In this document: positions 24,544-31,128 of the stretch, piece after piece
How positions within the stretch are numbered: position 1 is the stretch's first letter
Layout: the number at the start of each line of letters is the position of its first letter
Origin: RECO01 sp050485385
GTDB taxonomy: Bacteria > Pseudomonadota > Alphaproteobacteria > Geminicoccales > Geminicoccaceae
Assembly (NCBI GenBank): GCA_050485385.1
Contig: JBJHBG010000031.1
Location: 1 to 43,653, forward strand
Length of the DNA stretch: 43,653 nucleotides
Reading direction: 5' to 3'
The notes under the pieces: generated by a model
The model's database searches: none
Seen by the model: the letters and a program-made list of their open reading frames with translations, nothing else
Told to the model about the DNA's origin: nothing
Made by a program: the position numbers and the translations under genes

Positions 24544-24720
24544 ATGCCGGAATCCACCTACGTGCCGGGGACTCTCGTCCGCCACCCGGCGCACCCGGAC
24601 TGGGGCACGGGGCAGGTTCAGACCGCCATCAACGGCCGCATCACCGTGAACTTCGAGGAACGGGGGAAGGTGGTGATCGACGCCCGCCACGTGGCGCTGG
24701 TCGTCGTCCGTCCCGGCTGA
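24544..24720 (+). CDS. DUF3553 family small protein
   Basis: The 58-residue product matches the DUF3553 pattern: PGTLVRHPAHPDWGTGQVQ, then ITVNFEERGKVVI. This is a compact beta-barrel-like small protein of unknown function, common in alphaproteobacteria and reminiscent of the CarD/TRCF RNA-polymerase-interaction fold; that similarity is an impression only. AAGGAG lies 8 bases before the ATG, which fixes the start. It is divergent from cheA and 108 bases ahead of wrbA. Confidence 0.82.
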   Translation: MPESTYVPGTLVRHPAHPDWGTGQVQTAINGRITVNFEERGKVVIDARHVALVVVRPG

Positions 24721-24828
24721 GGCGGGCGATCGTTTCCACCGCCGACACGACCTTTTGACCGGCCGGGGCTCGCCTGCCGAGCCGCTCGTGCCATTCTTGC
24801 CGGAGGTAGCGCCGAGATGGAGGGAACG

Positions 24829-25428
24829 ATGGCGAAGGTACTGGTGCTCTACTATTCGAGTTGGGGGCACGTCGAGACGATGGCCGAAGCGGTGGCCGCG
24901 GGCGCCGCATCGGTCGACGGCGTCGAGGTGACGCTCAAGCGGGTGCCGGAACTGGTGCCCGAGGCGGTGGCCGAGGCCGCGCACTACAAGCGTGACCAGG
25001 CAGCGCCGGTCGCGACGCCCGGCGAACTGGCTGACTACGACGCGATCGTGTTCGGCACGCCCACCCGCTTCGGCAACATGGCGGCGCAGATGCGCAACTT
25101 CCTGGATCAGACGGGGGCCTTGTGGGCCAATGGCGCGCTCGTCGGCAAGGTCGGCAGCGTGTTCGTCTCGACCGGCACCGGCGGCGGCAACGAAACGACC
25201 ATCACGAGCTTCCACCACACGCTGATGCACCACGGCATGATCGTCGTCGGCCTGCCTTACGCGGCGCCGGAACTCGCCGATCTCGCCGAGGTCAAGGGCG
25301 GCTCGCCCTACGGCGCCGGGACCATCGCCGGCGGCGACGGCTCCAGGCAGCCGAGCGCGACGGAGCGATCGCTTGCCCGCTTCCAGGGCGCGCACGTCGC
25401 GCGCATCGCCCAGAAGCTGGCGGGCTGA
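24829..25428 (+). CDS. wrbA: NAD(P)H:quinone oxidoreductase WrbA
   Basis: The 199-residue flavodoxin-like enzyme reduces quinones by two electrons using FMN and NAD(P)H. It has the FMN phosphate loop YYSSWGHVETMA (residues 8-19), GTPTRFGNMAAQMRNFLDQTG in the middle, the STGTGGGNETT loop and the HHGMIVVGLPY segment, all WrbA hallmarks. The ATG with GGAGGGAACG directly upstream was chosen over an ATG four codons earlier. It is followed after 6 bases by a glutathionyl-hydroquinone reductase, so the two form a quinone-detoxification operon. Confidence 0.96.
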   Translation: MAKVLVLYYSSWGHVETMAEAVAAGAASVDGVEVTLKRVPELVPEAVAEAAHYKRDQAAPVATPGELADYDAIVFGTPTRFGNMAAQMRNFLDQTGALWANGALVGKVGSVFVSTGTGGGNETTITSFHHTLMHHGMIVVGLPYAAPELADLAEVKGGSPYGAGTIAGGDGSRQPSATERSLARFQGAHVARIAQKLAG

Positions 25429-25434
25429 GCCGCC

Positions 25435-26391
25435 ATGGGGCTCCTGGTCGACGGCGCCTGGCACGACCGCTGGTACGACACCGCCAAGAGCGGCGGGCGG
25501 TTCGAGCGACAGGACAGCGGCTTTCGCCACTGGATCACGCCCGACGGTGCGGCCGGACCCTCGGGCGAGGGCGGCTTTCCGGCCGCGCGCGGCCGCTACC
25601 ACCTCTACGTGTCGCTCGCCTGCCCGTGGGCGCACCGGACCTTGATCTTGCGTCACCTGAAGGGGCTCCAGGACGCCATCGGCGTCTCCGTCGTGCACTG
25701 GCACATGGCGGCGCACGGCTGGACCTTCGCCCGCGACGCGGGGGCGACCGGCGACCGGCTCTACGGGCGTGAGTATCTGCACCAGATCTACACCGAAGCG
25801 CTCGCCACCTATACCGGCCGGGTCACCGTGCCGGTCCTGTGGGACACCGAACGCCGAACCATCGTCAGCAACGAATCGGCGGAGATCATCCGCATGCTGA
25901 ACGCGGCTTTCGACGGTGTGGGGGCGGTGGCCGGCGACTATTGCCCGGCACCGCTGCGCGACGAGATCGACCGCGTCAACGCCCGCGTCTACGACGCGAT
26001 CAACAACGGCGTCTACAAGGCCGGCTTCGCGACCACCCAGGACGCCTACGAGGAGGCCGTACGCGCCCTGTTCGACGCGCTCGACGAGCTGGAGGCAAGG
26101 CTGGACGGTCGCGACTTCCTGGTCGGCGACCGGCTGACCGAGGCCGATGTCCGGCTCTTCACCACGCTCGTGCGCTTCGATCCGGTATATGTCGGCCACT
26201 TCAAGTGCAACGTGCGGCGCATTGCCGACTACGCCAATCTGCAACGCTACCTGGAGCGTCTCTACGCGTTGCCCGCCTTCCGCGAAACGACGGACCTCGG
26301 CCACGTCAAGCGGCACTACTATGGGAGCCACACGACCATCAATCCGACCGGCATCGTGCCGCTCGGCCCGGACCTTTCCGCCCTCGGCTGA
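25435..26391 (+). CDS. Glutathionyl-hydroquinone reductase (Xi-class glutathione transferase)
   Basis: The 318-residue enzyme has the Xi-class active site LACPWAHRTL with catalytic Cys63, the W-rich N-terminal extension, SNESAEIIRMLN in the thioredoxin-like domain, and GDRLTEADVRLFTTLVRFDPVYVGHFKCN in the helical domain. Such enzymes (YqjG, EcM4, PcpF) reduce glutathionyl-hydroquinones to hydroquinones. The position directly after wrbA supports a joint role in quinone stress. The length matches the family. Confidence 0.95.
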   Translation: MGLLVDGAWHDRWYDTAKSGGRFERQDSGFRHWITPDGAAGPSGEGGFPAARGRYHLYVSLACPWAHRTLILRHLKGLQDAIGVSVVHWHMAAHGWTFARDAGATGDRLYGREYLHQIYTEALATYTGRVTVPVLWDTERRTIVSNESAEIIRMLNAAFDGVGAVAGDYCPAPLRDEIDRVNARVYDAINNGVYKAGFATTQDAYEEAVRALFDALDELEARLDGRDFLVGDRLTEADVRLFTTLVRFDPVYVGHFKCNVRRIADYANLQRYLERLYALPAFRETTDLGHVKRHYYGSHTTINPTGIVPLGPDLSALG

Positions 26392-26396
26392 ACGGC

Positions 26397-26421
26397 GGAA
26401 CTTTCGCGTCCACTGCGGTTT
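26397..26421 (+). promoter_or_regulatory. Possible EcfG-type promoter for the PRC-barrel gene
   Basis: GGAAC at 26397-26401 is followed 15 bases later by GGTT (26417-26420). This resembles the EcfG consensus GGAAC-N16/17-CGTT, but the spacing is one short and the -10 has one mismatch. It lies just after the preceding stop and about 35 bases before the PRC-barrel ATG, the right place for a promoter. Confidence 0.4.
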
Positions 26422-26455
26422 GTTTGGCCATCGCGCTACAAGTCGGAGATGGACG

Positions 26456-27136
26456 ATGCGAACCAAGCTGTTGGCAACGACTGCGGGTCTGGCCCTGCTT
26501 CTTGCAGTACCGGCCCTCGCCGATACCGCCGACGACGAGCGGCTCGACGCGCCGCTCGGCCAGACCGAGGCGCCCGCGGGCATGGCCGATCCGATGATCG
26601 ACGAGACGGCGCCCGACGACGCCGTGGCCGACGATGCGGCGACCGAGCCGCCGACGGAGCAGGCGACCGAGGCCGAGCCGACGCCGGCCGAGGAGGCGCC
26701 CGCGGGCATGGCCGATCCGATGATCGACGAGACGGCGCCCGACGACGCCGTGGCCGACGATGCGGCGACCGAGCCGCCGACGGAGCAGGCGACCGAGGCC
26801 GAGCCGACGCCGGCCGGAGGCGTCATCACCCACGCCCAGCCGGGTCAGATGAAGGTCGACGACCTCGTTGGCCTGACCGTGCTCGACGCCGCGAACGAGA
26901 CGGTCGGCCGGATCGGCGGTCTCTTGATCAACGAGGCCGGCACCGTCGACGGCGTGCTCGTCGACATGGGCGGATTCTTGGGTTTCGGCGCGCGGTCGGT
27001 CGCGCTGAGCTGGGATCAGGTGACCTTCGTTGCCGCCGAGGGTGGCAACGTCCAGCTCGCCGTGGTCGACATGCTCGCCGCCGAGCTGGAGGAAGCGCCC
27101 GCGTTCGACGACGAGGACGTGGCCCTGGTGCAGTAG
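26456..27136 (+). CDS. Secreted PRC-barrel protein with two identical 42-residue acidic repeats
   Basis: The 226-residue product has a signal peptide (residues 1-22, cleavage after ALA), then two identical 42-residue repeats (38-79 and 80-121) rich in Asp, Glu, Ala, Pro and Thr. A PRC-barrel domain follows (about 135-210) with DDLVGLTVLDAANETVGRIG and VLVDMGGFLGFGARSVAL. PRC barrels are small beta-barrels found in ribosome maturation and photosynthetic proteins; secreted versions in alphaproteobacteria are often stress-induced. The repeated segment is probably disordered. GGAG lies about 9 bases before the ATG. An EcfG-like promoter motif sits upstream, and the general stress locus follows directly. 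Confidence 0.85.
   Translation: MRTKLLATTAGLALLLAVPALADTADDERLDAPLGQTEAPAGMADPMIDETAPDDAVADDAATEPPTEQATEAEPTPAEEAPAGMADPMIDETAPDDAVADDAATEPPTEQATEAEPTPAGGVITHAQPGQMKVDDLVGLTVLDAANETVGRIGGLLINEAGTVDGVLVDMGGFLGFGARSVALSWDQVTFVAAEGGNVQLAVVDMLAAELEEAPAFDDEDVALVQ
26567..26816. repeat. Perfect tandem duplication, 126-bp period
   Basis: Bases 26567-26690 and 26693-26816 are identical over 124 positions, with a 126-bp (42-codon) period that keeps the reading frame of the PRC-barrel gene. The absence of even synonymous differences implies recent duplication or gene conversion, and copy number could vary between strains. Confidence 0.95.
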
Positions 27137-27188
27137 GGTCCGGCCGGGAGGGGGCGGCCGGACGTCGATCGGCCGCCCCACCGCTCGT

Positions 27189-27214
27189 GGAACCCTGCTG
27201 GGGGGTGCGGGGTT
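27189..27214 (+). promoter_or_regulatory. Probable EcfG-type promoter for nepR-phyR
   Basis: GGAAC at 27189-27193, 17 bases, then GGTT at 27211-27214. This differs from the EcfG consensus GGAAC-N16/17-CGTT at one -10 base. It lies about 52 bases before the nepR start and fits the autoregulation known for general stress response loci. Confidence 0.55.
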
Positions 27215-27265
27215 GATCGAATAGCGGTAAGATCGACCGCTACGGCGAAAGGAAGGACGGCAGGC

Positions 27266-27511
27266 GTGACGCCACCACGCAAGCAGGGCGAGACGGTGCG
27301 TAAGGGACTAGGTGCGGCCGCGACGCCGACCGGCATGGACGGCGGTGACGGTTTCGATCGCTGGGTCCGCCGTCAGCTCCACCAGCTCTACGATCCGGTC
27401 TCGAACGAGCCGCTGCCGGATCGGCTGGCCGATCTGCTCGACCGGTTCCCCGAGGGAACCTCGACCGATCGCCGACGCCACGAGCGGGGAGGGGACGATG
27501 GGGATGGTTGA
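27266..27511 (+). CDS. nepR: Anti-sigma factor NepR
   Basis: The 81-residue protein contains the NepR core FDRWVRRQLHQLYDPVSNEP followed by LPDRLADLLDRF (about residues 30-62), with basic, disordered ends. NepR binds EcfG and keeps it from RNA polymerase; phosphorylated PhyR draws NepR away under stress. The start is a GTG with GGAAGGA about 9 bases upstream. The 3' end overlaps phyR by 14 bases in a different frame, so the antagonistic pair is translated together. An EcfG-type promoter motif lies upstream. Confidence 0.92.
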   Translation: MTPPRKQGETVRKGLGAAATPTGMDGGDGFDRWVRRQLHQLYDPVSNEPLPDRLADLLDRFPEGTSTDRRRHERGGDDGDG

Positions 27512-28322
27512 GCCGCACGCCACGGCGGGGGGCTCTGCCCCGCCTCTGCGCGATCTGGTCGTCCACCATCTGCCGTCACTCCGGCGCTTCGCGCGGGCCG
27601 TGCTCGGCGAGCAACGCGCGGGCGACGCCTGGGTGGAGGCGGCGTTGGTCCGCATCCTGGCCGGCAAGGCCACGGTCGGCGAGGCGCAGGTTCGCGGCGA
27701 TCTGTTCGCCGTGCTGCTGGCCACGCCGCCGCCGGCCCCTCGCGGCGCCAAGCCCCTCGTCTCCATGGTCGAGAACGAAGCCATTCTCCTGGACCGCGTC
27801 GGTGCGCTCGCCGCCGAAGAGCGGCTGCTGTTGCTGCTCGTCGACCTCGAGGGGCTGCCGCTGACCGAGGCCGCCCGCGTCCTGCACCTGCCGCCGGCGG
27901 TGGCCTCGGAGCGGCTCGCCGCCGGCCGGCGCGCCCTGCGCGATCAGCCCGCGCGACGCGTCATGATCGTCGAGGATGAAAGCGTGATCGCCCTCGACCT
28001 CGCCGAGACCGTGACCGATCTGGGGCACGAGGTGGTGGCCATCGCCACGACCTACCGCCAAGCCATCGCCGAGGCGGACCGGGCGCGGCCGAGCTTGGTC
28101 TTGGCCGATATCCAACTCGCCGACGACAGTTCGGGCATCGACGTGGTCAACGACCTGCTCGCCGAGACCACGGTGCCGGTGGTGTTCGTCACCGCCTTCC
28201 CCGAGCGGCTGCTCACGGGCGAACGGCCCGAGCCGGCGTTCCTCATCACCAAGCCGTTCGACCGCGACATGCTCGCCGTCGCTCTCGCCCAGGCGATCGT
28301 CAGCGTCGAGCGCGATGTCTGA
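27498..28322 (+). CDS. phyR: General stress response regulator PhyR (sigma-like domain plus receiver)
   Basis: The 274-residue protein has an N-terminal sigma-factor-like domain (residues 15-145, with degenerate region 2 and a region 4-like LPLTEAARVLHLPPAVASERL) and a C-terminal receiver. The receiver has the acidic pair Glu159-Asp160 (VMIVEDESVIALDLAE), phosphoacceptor Asp204 (VLADIQLADDSSGID), the PhyR-typical FVTAFPERLLTG and the conserved Lys252 (ITKPFD). When phosphorylated it binds NepR by sigma mimicry and frees EcfG. The ATG follows GGGGAGGGGACG. It overlaps nepR, and a sensor kinase follows after 59 bases. Confidence 0.97.
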   Translation: MGMVEPHATAGGSAPPLRDLVVHHLPSLRRFARAVLGEQRAGDAWVEAALVRILAGKATVGEAQVRGDLFAVLLATPPPAPRGAKPLVSMVENEAILLDRVGALAAEERLLLLLVDLEGLPLTEAARVLHLPPAVASERLAAGRRALRDQPARRVMIVEDESVIALDLAETVTDLGHEVVAIATTYRQAIAEADRARPSLVLADIQLADDSSGIDVVNDLLAETTVPVVFVTAFPERLLTGERPEPAFLITKPFDRDMLAVALAQAIVSVERDV

Positions 28323-28381
28323 CGTTTGCCCCGGGCGGCGCGGTTTTGCGGCCGCCGTCGGCCCGCGCTGAGGCCCGGCAC

Positions 28382-30301
28382 ATGTCCGGCGCGGGCGCGC
28401 CGCACGGCAATCCGTGGCGGCGGCGCTGGAACGGCGTCGGCGCCCGCCTCGCTCAGTTGTTGGCGGTCATGCTGCTGCCGCCGCTCGGCTTTCTGGCCTA
28501 CCAGGCGGTGAGCGTGTTCGATGCCGAGCGCCGGCAGCAGGCCGTGGCGGTGGCGAACAGTCTGGAGCTGATCAGCCGCTACGAGCGTGAGTTCTTCGAG
28601 CGCACCCATGCGCTCTTGCGGCGTACGGCCGAAGCACCGGCGGTGCGGCTGGCCGACGTCCGCTGCAACGCCGTGCTCGCCGACGCGGCGGCCGAGAGTG
28701 CGGCCTATCTGCAACTCGTGCTGGTCGACGCCGACGGTCAGATCCGCTGCGGCAGCGCTGGCGGCAATGCCTCGGGTCACACGCAGCACGGCAGCCTCGT
28801 CCGCCGCGTCCTTGCCGGCAGCGCCTACGAGCTGGGCGAGGTGGTCAGCTGGGAAGACGGCCGCCGCACCGCCGTCCTGGGGGCCGCCGTGCTCGTCGAT
28901 GCGCCCTATGCGGACGAACTCGTCTTGGTCCTCACCATCGATCTCGCCGAGATGCAGGGGGCCATCCACCGCCTGGAACTGCCGGCCAACGGCGTCGCCG
29001 TGCTCGCCGACCGCGAGGGCCGGCTGCTCTTGGCCGATCTCGCGCAAGGCTATGCGGCGTTCGACCGGCTGCCGGCGAACACGCCCCTGGCGCCGCTCGT
29101 CCGTACCGCCCCGCTCGGCATCGACGCGCTCGGCCGCGACGGCCAACTTCGCCGCTACCTCGCCCGGCCGCTCGCCCAGGATCGCCTGTTCGTCGTCACC
29201 GGCGTGCCGGTGGCCGGGGATTGGGCTTGGCTCAGCGACCGTCTGTTGGTCACGGTCGCCGCCGGCGTCGCCTTTCTCGTGCTGTCGATGACCGTCATCG
29301 TCATCGCCGCCGACTGGCTGATCAACCGCCACGTGCGCCGCCTCGCCGCCCTCGGTCACTCGTATTTCGACCGCGGCGATGCCGGCTGGGCAGCACTCGA
29401 CCACGCGCCGACGGAGCTGGCCGACCTCGGTCGGGCGTTCCAGCGGATGACCGAGCGGGTGGCCGACCGCGAGCAGTCGCTCGAGCGGTCGCTCGCCGAC
29501 AAGGAGGTGCTCCTGAAGGAAGTGCACCACCGCGTGAAGAACAACCTGCAGACGGTGATCAGCCTGTTGGCGCTGCGCAGTCGGCGGACGGCGTCGCCGA
29601 TCGCGCGCGAGGCGATCGCCGCGGCGCAGACGCGCATCCGCGCGCTGGCGCTGCTGCACACCCACCTCTACCAGCAGGAGGACATCCGCCGGGTGGCGCT
29701 GCGGCCGTTCCTCACCGAACTCTGCGGCCTGGTGGAGACGGCGGTCGACGGGGTGGGCGTGCCGGTTACGCTGCACCTCGACGTCGCCCCCATCGACATC
29801 GACGCCGAACGGGCCATCCCGCTGGCGCTCTTGGTAGTGGAGGCGGTGAGCAATGCCTACGAGCATGCCTTCGAGGGCCGTGCCAGCGGCAACATCGCGG
29901 TGACCTTGCGCCGGCTCGACGAGGATCGACTGGAGCTACAGGTGGCCGACGACGGCATCGGCATCGGCGACGGTGCCAATGGCGGCCTCGGCCTGACGCT
30001 GGCACGCCTGCTCGCCGGTCAGATCGGCGGCGAGCTTCGCCTGGGGAGCGGGACGGGCACCACGCTGGTCGCAACCTTTCCGCGCCGGGGCAGTCGCGGC
30101 GGCGCCTCAGACCGGCGGGCGGCCGTTCGCGAAGTGAACGGCGAGGCTGACGCCCGCGAGCACGAGAAACAGAACGGCCAGGATCTGGCCGATGCCGACC
30201 GTGGCGGCGACGATGCCGCCGAAACCGAACAGGCCGGCAATCGCCGCAACGCCGAGGAACACGAACGCGAGCTGGAGCATGACCGGCCTTTCCGTTCCTG
30301 A
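28382..30301 (+). CDS. Membrane sensor histidine kinase of the general stress response (HisKA_2 type)
   Basis: The 639-residue kinase has membrane helices at about 21-46 and 288-314 around an extracytoplasmic sensor region of about 240 residues. A HAMP-like segment (316-365) leads to a HisKA_2 H-box EVHHRVKNNLQTV with the likely phospho-histidine at 382, and an HATPase_c domain with NAYEHAF (N box), DDGIGIG and GLGLTLARLLA. Kinases of this type beside nepR-phyR usually phosphorylate PhyR. Homologous kinases end near GTTLVATFPRRG. Here the frame runs on for about 64 charged, low-complexity residues that lie antisense to the DUF1328 gene, so the extension is likely a by-product of stop-codon loss. 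I chose the ATG over a TTG twelve codons upstream; GAGG precedes it. Confidence 0.9.
   Translation: MSGAGAPHGNPWRRRWNGVGARLAQLLAVMLLPPLGFLAYQAVSVFDAERRQQAVAVANSLELISRYEREFFERTHALLRRTAEAPAVRLADVRCNAVLADAAAESAAYLQLVLVDADGQIRCGSAGGNASGHTQHGSLVRRVLAGSAYELGEVVSWEDGRRTAVLGAAVLVDAPYADELVLVLTIDLAEMQGAIHRLELPANGVAVLADREGRLLLADLAQGYAAFDRLPANTPLAPLVRTAPLGIDALGRDGQLRRYLARPLAQDRLFVVTGVPVAGDWAWLSDRLLVTVAAGVAFLVLSMTVIVIAADWLINRHVRRLAALGHSYFDRGDAGWAALDHAPTELADLGRAFQRMTERVADREQSLERSLADKEVLLKEVHHRVKNNLQTVISLLALRSRRTASPIAREAIAAAQTRIRALALLHTHLYQQEDIRRVALRPFLTELCGLVETAVDGVGVPVTLHLDVAPIDIDAERAIPLALLVVEAVSNAYEHAFEGRASGNIAVTLRRLDEDRLELQVADDGIGIGDGANGGLGLTLARLLAGQIGGELRLGSGTGTTLVATFPRRGSRGGASDRRAAVREVNGEADAREHEKQNGQDLADADRGGDDAAETEQAGNRRNAEEHERELEHDRPFRS
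30107..30280 (-). CDS. DUF1328 (YtjA-like) small membrane protein
   Basis: The 57-residue product has two membrane helices and matches DUF1328. It opens MLQLAFVFLGVAAIAGLFGF and carries the conserved GIVAATVGIGQILAVLFLVL segment. A strong ribosome site (GGAAAGG) precedes the ATG. The whole gene lies antisense inside the 3' end of the sensor kinase frame. A perfect EcfG-type promoter (GGAAC-N16-CGTT) lies 95 bases upstream on the same strand, at 30399-30375, so the gene is likely stress-induced. DUF1328 proteins have no defined biochemical role but are often part of envelope or general stress regulons. Confidence 0.88.
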   Translation of the reverse strand: MLQLAFVFLGVAAIAGLFGFGGIVAATVGIGQILAVLFLVLAGVSLAVHFANGRPPV

Positions 30302-30374
30302 GCGAGACGCGGATGCGTTGCCCGGTGACGCGGATTGCCGCCGCGGCACCCAGCAGCATGACTCCTGCATGACG

Positions 30375-30399
30375 AACGGCTGTCGCTGCCGATGGTTCC
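30375..30399 (-). promoter_or_regulatory. EcfG-type promoter (perfect consensus) for the DUF1328 gene
   Basis: Read on the minus strand: GGAAC (30399-30395), exactly 16 bases, then CGTT (30378-30375). This is a perfect match to the general stress consensus GGAAC-N16/17-CGTT. It directs transcription toward DUF1328, with a leader of about 88 bases. Confidence 0.65.
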
Positions 30400-30411
30400 C
30401 GCGTGGTCGGC

Positions 30412-30436
30412 GGAACCACCTTCGATCTTCGGTGTT
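30412..30436 (+). promoter_or_regulatory. EcfG-type promoter for ecfG
   Basis: GGAAC at 30412-30416, 16 bases, then TGTT at 30433-30436, with one mismatch to CGTT. It lies 34 bases before the ecfG start and points the other way from the perfect motif at 30399-30375; the two -35 elements are 12 bases apart. Autoregulation of ecfG is known in other alphaproteobacteria. Confidence 0.6.
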
Positions 30437-30469
30437 GACGACATGGGATGGACGACGAAAGGTTGCCTC

Positions 30470-31027
30470 ATGACGGTGTTTCGCGACGACGTGGCCGCTG
30501 CCTTGCCGGATCTCCGAGGCTACGCGCGTAGCCTCTGCGCCGGCAACGTGCACGATGCCGACGACCTGGTGCAGGAAACGCTCCTGCGTGCGCTCAAGGC
30601 GCAGGACCGTTTTCAGTCCGGCACCAACCTGCATGCTTGGCTCTTCACCATTCTGCGCAACGTCTTCCTCAACACGCAGCGGTCGAAGAAGCGGTTCGTC
30701 GACGTCGAGGACACGGATATCGCATCGATGCTGTGGACCGCCGCGCCGCAGGAAGGCCGGCTCGAGTTCCGCGCCTTTCTCGTTGCCTTCGAGCGGTTGA
30801 GCTTCGCCCACCGCGAGGCGCTGATCCTGGCCGGGGTGGAGGGCCTCGACTACGCCACCATCGCCGAGCGCATCGGCTGCCGGCCGGGCACGGTGAAGAG
30901 CCGGATCAACCGCGCCCGCGCCCAGCTCCGGGCCGAACTGGTGGGCGGCGAGGATCGTCCGGAGCCGGCCGAGCCGCGCGACGACCGCGCCGCTCGGAGC
31001 GCCGGCATGGACTTGCACGCCCACTGA
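30470..31027 (+). CDS. ecfG: General stress response ECF sigma factor EcfG
   Basis: The 185-residue sigma factor has region 2 (about residues 10-75: AGNVHDADDLVQETLLRALK, then NLHAWLFTILRNVFLNTQR) and region 4 (about 108-165: FAHREALILAGVEGLDYATI, then GCRPGTVKSRINRAR). It matches the ECF15/EcfG group. It directs RNA polymerase to GGAAC/CGTT promoters and is held by NepR until PhyR is activated. I chose the ATG preceded by AAAGG at 30458 rather than an ATG nine codons earlier that coincides with the predicted transcript start. A likely terminator follows at 31065. Confidence 0.95.
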   Translation: MTVFRDDVAAALPDLRGYARSLCAGNVHDADDLVQETLLRALKAQDRFQSGTNLHAWLFTILRNVFLNTQRSKKRFVDVEDTDIASMLWTAAPQEGRLEFRAFLVAFERLSFAHREALILAGVEGLDYATIAERIGCRPGTVKSRINRARAQLRAELVGGEDRPEPAEPRDDRAARSAGMDLHAH

Positions 31028-31064
31028 CCTCGGCGCCGCCCTGAAACGCGCGCTCCGACCCGGC

Positions 31065-31089
31065 AACGCACACCCCGGTTGGCGTTTTT
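31065..31089 (+). terminator. Probable intrinsic terminator after ecfG
   Basis: AACGC pairs with GCGTT, and an inner ACC/GGT pair follows two mismatches; the stem is followed by TTT, giving a run of five T. It lies 38 bases after the ecfG stop. The stem is imperfect, so confidence is moderate. Confidence 0.5.
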
Positions 31090-31128
31090 CGTTGCGCCGC
31101 GACGAGGAGGCGGCAGGATGCCGCAGCC

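Noticed and set aside
31061..31086. GGCAAC...CGTT upstream of the AI-2E gene as an EcfG promoter
   Set aside because: The -35 box has an extra base (GGCAAC) and the spacing is 15; the same bases are better explained as the ecfG terminator hairpin.
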